9,220 bases of DNA. Source: Actinomycetes bacterium. Lineage in GTDB: Bacteria > Actinomycetota > Aquicultoria > CAJVYJ01 > JAUVQD01. The stretch is from contig DAOUYN010000020.1 in NCBI GenBank assembly GCA_030666075.1, forward strand, positions 1 through 9,220, given 5' to 3'. Positions 6,677 through 9,220 of this stretch are shown here, piece by piece; positions within the stretch are counted from its first letter, which is position 1, and each line of letters starts with the position of its first letter. The notes below the pieces were generated by a model. It did not search any database, had not been told where the DNA came from, and saw nothing but the letters and a program-made list of their open reading frames with translations. Made by a program: the position numbers and the translations under genes.

Positions 6677-7207
6677 ATGACGTGTGCATACGTCGGGCTG
6701 GGCTCCAACGTTGGTGATAGGGAAAAATACATAGAGAACGCGATAGAGAAGCTGAGGGATGCGGACGGGGTCGATGTCACGCGCGTCTCATCTTTCTATG
6801 AGACCGATCCTGTAGGTGTCGAAGACCAGGCCGATTTCCTCAACGCGGTTGTTGAAGTGGACACGGCGCTTACCCCCCAAGAGTTCTTAAGTGTTACCAA
6901 GATGATCGAGACCGAGCTGGAACGGACCAGGGAGCGCCACTGGGGCCCGCGGACGATCGATCTCGACATTCTTTTGTACGACGATCTGACCATCACGGAA
7001 CCTCACTTGAACGTACCTCACCCGGAAGTGAAAAACAGAGCGTTCGTCCTGGTGCCATTGGCGGAGATAGCCCCCCGGAAGCAGTTGCCATCCGGGGAGC
7101 GTGTTGCCGATTTACTGCAGGAGCTGGGAGAGACAAGGGGGGTAAACATCTATGTCCGTTCGGCCGATAAATCTAATGAGACCGGCAAGGCAGAACCCAA
7201 CGAATAG
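6677..7207 (+). CDS. folK: 2-amino-4-hydroxy-6-hydroxymethyldihydropteridine pyrophosphokinase (HPPK)
   Basis: Transfers pyrophosphate from ATP to 6-hydroxymethyl-7,8-dihydropterin, making the substrate for FolP. From the ATG at 6677 the protein is 176 residues. It has AYVGLGSNVGDRE (4-16), SSFYETDPVG, FLNAVVEVDT and the HPPK signature RHWGPRTIDLDILL (87-100), with R92, D95 and D97 at the same numbers as the E. coli catalytic arginine and Mg-binding aspartates. VPHPEVKNRAFVLVPLAEIAP follows. I chose 6677 over an in-frame TTG at 6626 because AAGGAG (6666-6671) lies five bases upstream and the family N terminus begins at this methionine. The roughly 20-residue polar tail after YVRSADK is variable in the family. 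This is the last folate gene; I see no terminator behind it, so read-through into the next unit is possible. Confidence 0.95.
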   Translation: MTCAYVGLGSNVGDREKYIENAIEKLRDADGVDVTRVSSFYETDPVGVEDQADFLNAVVEVDTALTPQEFLSVTKMIETELERTRERHWGPRTIDLDILLYDDLTITEPHLNVPHPEVKNRAFVLVPLAEIAPRKQLPSGERVADLLQELGETRGVNIYVRSADKSNETGKAEPNE

Positions 7208-7212
7208 GAGTC

Positions 7213-7241
7213 TTGACGGAAAGCCCTCAAACCCCTATATA
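7213..7241 (+). promoter_or_regulatory. Sigma70-type promoter upstream of the anti-sigma-like gene
   Basis: TTGACG (7213-7218, 5/6) and TATATA (7236-7241, 4/6) are separated by an optimal 17 bp; TATATT at 7238-7243 (5/6, 19-bp spacing) is an alternative. It lies six bases after the folK stop and predicts initiation near 7248. The leader before the ATG at 7316 would then be about 68 nt. It is the best promoter match in the window and marks a separate transcription unit for the last three genes. Confidence 0.65.
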
Positions 7242-7289
7242 TTAAGGCGTTAACTGACAGGCGTAAAACAAGGAGAACACCTAAGCGAA

Positions 7290-7319
7290 ATGGGTCAAGC
7301 TAGTTGGCTTATGCAATGA
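7290..7319 (+). CDS. Possible 9-codon leader peptide coupled to the anti-sigma-like gene
   Basis: An ATG at 7290 opens a short frame encoding MGQASWLMQ and stops at TGA 7317-7319, so that its stop overlaps the ATG of the next gene in an ATGA junction. A clear AAGGAG (7270-7275) lies 14 bases upstream. That is longer than the usual spacing, but no other start codon is closer to it. The peptide resembles no family I know. Its only support is position: downstream of the promoter and Shine-Dalgarno, and coupled exactly to the following start. It may be chance. Confidence 0.3.
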   Translation: MGQASWLMQ

Positions 7320-7738
7320 ATGCAAAACCAGGACAACCGGAAAAGGCACTCAAGCGAGAGATGGAAATCGCGAGTCGCGGACGAAATCTGGCTAAGGTCA
7401 GAGCTTTTGTTGAGAAACTCGCGCTCGAGTGCGGATATAGCGATAGCGAGGTCTTTGAGATCAAGGTGGCCGTCGGTGAAGCCTGCGCTAATGCCATTGA
7501 GCATGGCTCGCCGGCCGGCGGCTCGGGTCATGTGCGGATCCTGTGCGAATATGCCGATAAATGCTTGGAAGTAGAGGTCATCGACGAAGGGGTCTTCAAA
7601 CCGCGGTTTCCCGCCTTCGATGCCCAGCTTAACTACCGCGGGCGGGGCATCCCCTTCATGTTGGCGCTCATGGATGAAGTGGAAATCAAAGAAAGCGATG
7701 AAGGGACTGCCGTGCGTCTGGTAAAATGCCGGACATGA
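7316..7738 (+). CDS. RsbW/SpoIIAB-like ATP-binding protein (anti-sigma factor / serine kinase)
   Basis: A 140-residue single-domain GHKL ATPase of the RsbW/SpoIIAB type. Family members bind a sigma factor and/or phosphorylate a STAS-domain anti-anti-sigma partner. The N-box is VGEACANAIEHG (E55, N59, H63, G64). The G1-like box is VIDEGVFKP (D90, G92), the G2-like box is YRGRGIPFMLALMDEVEI (107-124), and EGTAVRLVK (129-137) ends the domain. G1 lacks the second glycine seen in SpoIIAB (DEGIG) and looks more like RsbW (DxGxxF). No sigma factor or STAS gene is in the window, so the partner is unknown. I chose ATG 7316; TTG 7304 is in frame but less likely. Neither has a close Shine-Dalgarno, the nearest being 40 bases before ATG 7316. 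The stop overlaps the PHP gene start by ATGA. The family call is secure; the role in sigma control is inferred. Confidence 0.85.
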   Translation: MNAKPGQPEKALKREMEIASRGRNLAKVRAFVEKLALECGYSDSEVFEIKVAVGEACANAIEHGSPAGGSGHVRILCEYADKCLEVEVIDEGVFKPRFPAFDAQLNYRGRGIPFMLALMDEVEIKESDEGTAVRLVKCRT

Positions 7739-8541
7739 TCGATTACCACATCCACACAGCCCGCTGCGGGCACGGCAGCGGCTCGGCAGCAGATTACTTG
7801 GCGATGGCCAGATCTCTCAATCTGCAAGAAATAGGGTTTACCGAGCACCTGCCGCTCTTTCACACCATCGATGCCACACTAGCGATGAGCTGGGATGAAT
7901 TGCCGCTATATATCGCCGATATCGAGCGCCTCAAAACCGAAGCGGCGCCCGCTCGGGGCGAAGTCGGGACCCTGGTCAGACTGGGCATAGAGGCCGACTA
8001 TGTCCCAAAATATGTCGAACAGACCCGAGCCGCTCTCAATAACTACGACTTCGATTTCGTCATGGGGTCCGTGCACTTCATCGACGGTTGGGGGTTCGAT
8101 GACCGCCGCAATATTGCCAACTATGACGCCTACGACTTGCCCGACTTATACGAGCGGTATTTCGAACTCTTTATGGAAGCGGTGTCTTCCGGGCTTTTCG
8201 ATGTCATGGCTCATCCGGACTTGATCAAGAAGTACTTTCGGCTCGAAGATGAACCACGGGCCCTATATGAGCGCGCGGCCCAGGTTCTGGCCGGTCACGG
8301 TGTAGCCATCGAGGTCTCCAGCGCCGGCCTGCGTAAGCCATGTCGGGAACTGTACCCCAGCCAGACCTTTCTGGACGCATGCTTTGCGGCCGGCGTGTCT
8401 GTGACGACCGGGTCAGACGCGCATGCGCCGGATCAATTAGCCATGGATTTCACGGCGGTCCGACAGGCGCTAGAACTGGCTGGATACACTGAGATTCAGA
8501 CATTCGACTCCCGGGTGAGGATTCCGGTGGCCTTGGCGTGA
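7735..8541 (+). CDS. PHP-domain phosphoesterase, histidinol-phosphatase (HisJ/HisK) family
   Basis: A 268-residue polymerase-and-histidinol-phosphatase (PHP) domain protein, a metal-dependent phosphatase covering the full domain. Metal-binding motifs are visible in order: DYHIHT (H5, H7), CGHG (H13), GFTEHLPL, LGIEADY, MGSVHF, MAHPD and TGSDAH. The FTEH and GIEADYVP features and the total length match the HisJ/HisK histidinol-phosphate phosphatase family, which would make histidinol. No histidine-biosynthesis gene is nearby, so another phosphoester substrate is possible. The ATG at 7735 shares ATGA with the stop of the upstream ATPase. An in-frame ATG at 7726 would add three residues; neither start has a convincing Shine-Dalgarno, which favours translational coupling. 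The stop overlaps the next start as GTGA. Confidence 0.85.
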   Translation: MIDYHIHTARCGHGSGSAADYLAMARSLNLQEIGFTEHLPLFHTIDATLAMSWDELPLYIADIERLKTEAAPARGEVGTLVRLGIEADYVPKYVEQTRAALNNYDFDFVMGSVHFIDGWGFDDRRNIANYDAYDLPDLYERYFELFMEAVSSGLFDVMAHPDLIKKYFRLEDEPRALYERAAQVLAGHGVAIEVSSAGLRKPCRELYPSQTFLDACFAAGVSVTTGSDAHAPDQLAMDFTAVRQALELAGYTEIQTFDSRVRIPVALA

Positions 8542-9220
8542 CCGTTATCCGGGAAATGGTCGGCGCGCTCGAACGCTTAGTCCCAACTGAGCTGGCCGAG
8601 GCGTGGGACAATGTCGGACTGCAGGTCGGCGAATTGGCGGCTCCTGTCGAGAAAGCCTTACTCAGCCTCGATATCGACGAGTCGGTCATCGAGGAGGCGC
8701 GTGCGGGCGGTTTCCAGCTAATAATCGCCCACCATCCGCTATTTTTCGGGGAGGTCAGGGCCGTGACCGACGAGACACCCGTCGGGCGCTTGGCCCTTAG
8801 CGCCATCAATGCCGGCATCGCGGTTTATGTGGCCCACACAAACCTCGATAGGGTAGCCGGCGGACTCAATGACGCCTTGGCGGAGGTCTTTGACCTCTGT
8901 GATACCACTGTCCTGGATAGAACGTCCGAGAGCGGCGATGGCTTAGGGCGGCTCGGGCGGATTAAAGAACCGGTCGGTCTCCGGGAATTCATCGATATCT
9001 GCCGCGGGCGGATCTCGAGCGAAGTCCGCGTTGTCGGCGAGGTTGAAACAATATCGACGGTGGCGGTCTGTGGCGGGAGCGGCGCCGCCCTGATCGCGGA
9101 TGCCTGTGCTGGGGGCGCCGATGTCTTCGTGACCGGCGACATCAAGTATCATGACGCCCAGCGGGCCCGGGAGTGCGGTTTGACGGTCGTCGATGCGGGC
9201 CATGATGGGACGGAGCGGGC
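8538..9220 (+). CDS. NIF3/DUF34 dinuclear metal-centre protein, 3'-truncated by the window edge
   Basis: The first 227 residues of a NIF3-like (YbgI/YqfO, DUF34) protein; the frame is still open at the window end. Family motifs are WDNVGLQVG (23-31), IIAHHPLFF (metal ligands H65, H66), YVAHTNLDRV (97-106, D104), CGGSGA, TGDIKYHDAQ and DAGHDGTE. The short distance from AHTNLD to CGGSGA indicates the compact form (about 250-280 residues) without the PII-like insertion seen in longer homologues, so only a few tens of residues are missing. The GTG at 8538 overlaps the upstream TGA as GTGA, with GGTGG at 8526-8530 seven bases before it. The biochemical role of the family is unsettled. The common label 'GTP cyclohydrolase I type 2' is not supported here, since a genuine folE lies upstream. 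Confidence 0.9.
   Translation, partial: MTVIREMVGALERLVPTELAEAWDNVGLQVGELAAPVEKALLSLDIDESVIEEARAGGFQLIIAHHPLFFGEVRAVTDETPVGRLALSAINAGIAVYVAHTNLDRVAGGLNDALAEVFDLCDTTVLDRTSESGDGLGRLGRIKEPVGLREFIDICRGRISSEVRVVGEVETISTVAVCGGSGAALIADACAGGADVFVTGDIKYHDAQRARECGLTVVDAGHDGTER

Noticed and set aside
7208..7247. Terminator between folK and the RsbW-like gene
   Set aside because: I found no stable hairpin followed by a T run; the AT-rich stretch here is better explained as the -10 region of a promoter.
8419..8428. 10-bp palindrome GCGCATGCGC in the PHP gene
   Set aside because: It is short, GC-rich and inside the GSDAHAP metal-site codons; such palindromes are expected by chance at this length.

Overview
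The window (by-eye GC content in the mid-to-high fifties) is densely coded bacterial chromosome. Most of it is housekeeping: the end of a cytochrome c maturation operon, a divergently read CCA-adding enzyme gene, a near-complete folate biosynthesis operon, and a second transcription unit with an anti-sigma/GHKL ATPase, a PHP-family phosphatase and a NIF3-family protein. I see no rRNA, tRNA, CRISPR array, insertion sequence, prophage gene or riboswitch.

Organism: the CCA-adding enzyme resembles actinobacterial versions as I recall them (nucleotidyltransferase plus HD domain, then an 'RADCTTQN' region). An RsbW-type kinase is present, and the cca/pabB intergenic region looks built for leaderless mRNAs. 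These point to Actinobacteriota or a close Gram-positive-type lineage. Two features argue against an ordinary high-GC actinomycete: System I cytochrome c maturation genes (ccmC/ccmD), and a dihydropteroate synthase with a long N-terminal domain that I associate with anaerobic Clostridia such as Moorella. A deep-branching, possibly anaerobic actinobacterial lineage fits, but with low confidence.

Layout: 3-733 (+) is the 3' part of ccmC and then ccmD, ended by a hairpin/T-tract terminator that lies inside the convergent 3' end of cca. 723-2117 (-) is cca. 2118-2190 is a 73-bp divergent promoter region. 2191-7207 (+) is pabB-pabC-folE-folP-folB-folK, with overlaps of 16, 1 and 8 nt and gaps of 34 and 1 nt. 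7208-7315 holds a good sigma70-type promoter, a Shine-Dalgarno-like site and a possible 9-codon leader ORF. 7316-9220 (+) is an RsbW/SpoIIAB-like ATPase, a histidinol-phosphatase-like PHP protein and a NIF3 protein cut by the window end, joined by ATGA and GTGA overlaps.

Function: FolE converts GTP to dihydroneopterin triphosphate. FolB and FolK convert dihydroneopterin to 6-hydroxymethyl-dihydropterin pyrophosphate. PabB and PabC make p-aminobenzoate from chorismate. FolP joins the two halves into dihydropteroate. The glutaminase subunit (pabA/trpG), the dihydroneopterin triphosphate phosphohydrolase, folC and a dihydrofolate reductase are not in the window. I found no clear novel defence or mobile system. 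The most interesting points are the FolP N-terminal domain, the back-to-back leaderless promoters, the coupled leader ORF before the ATPase, and the pairing of an anti-sigma-type kinase with a PHP phosphatase.
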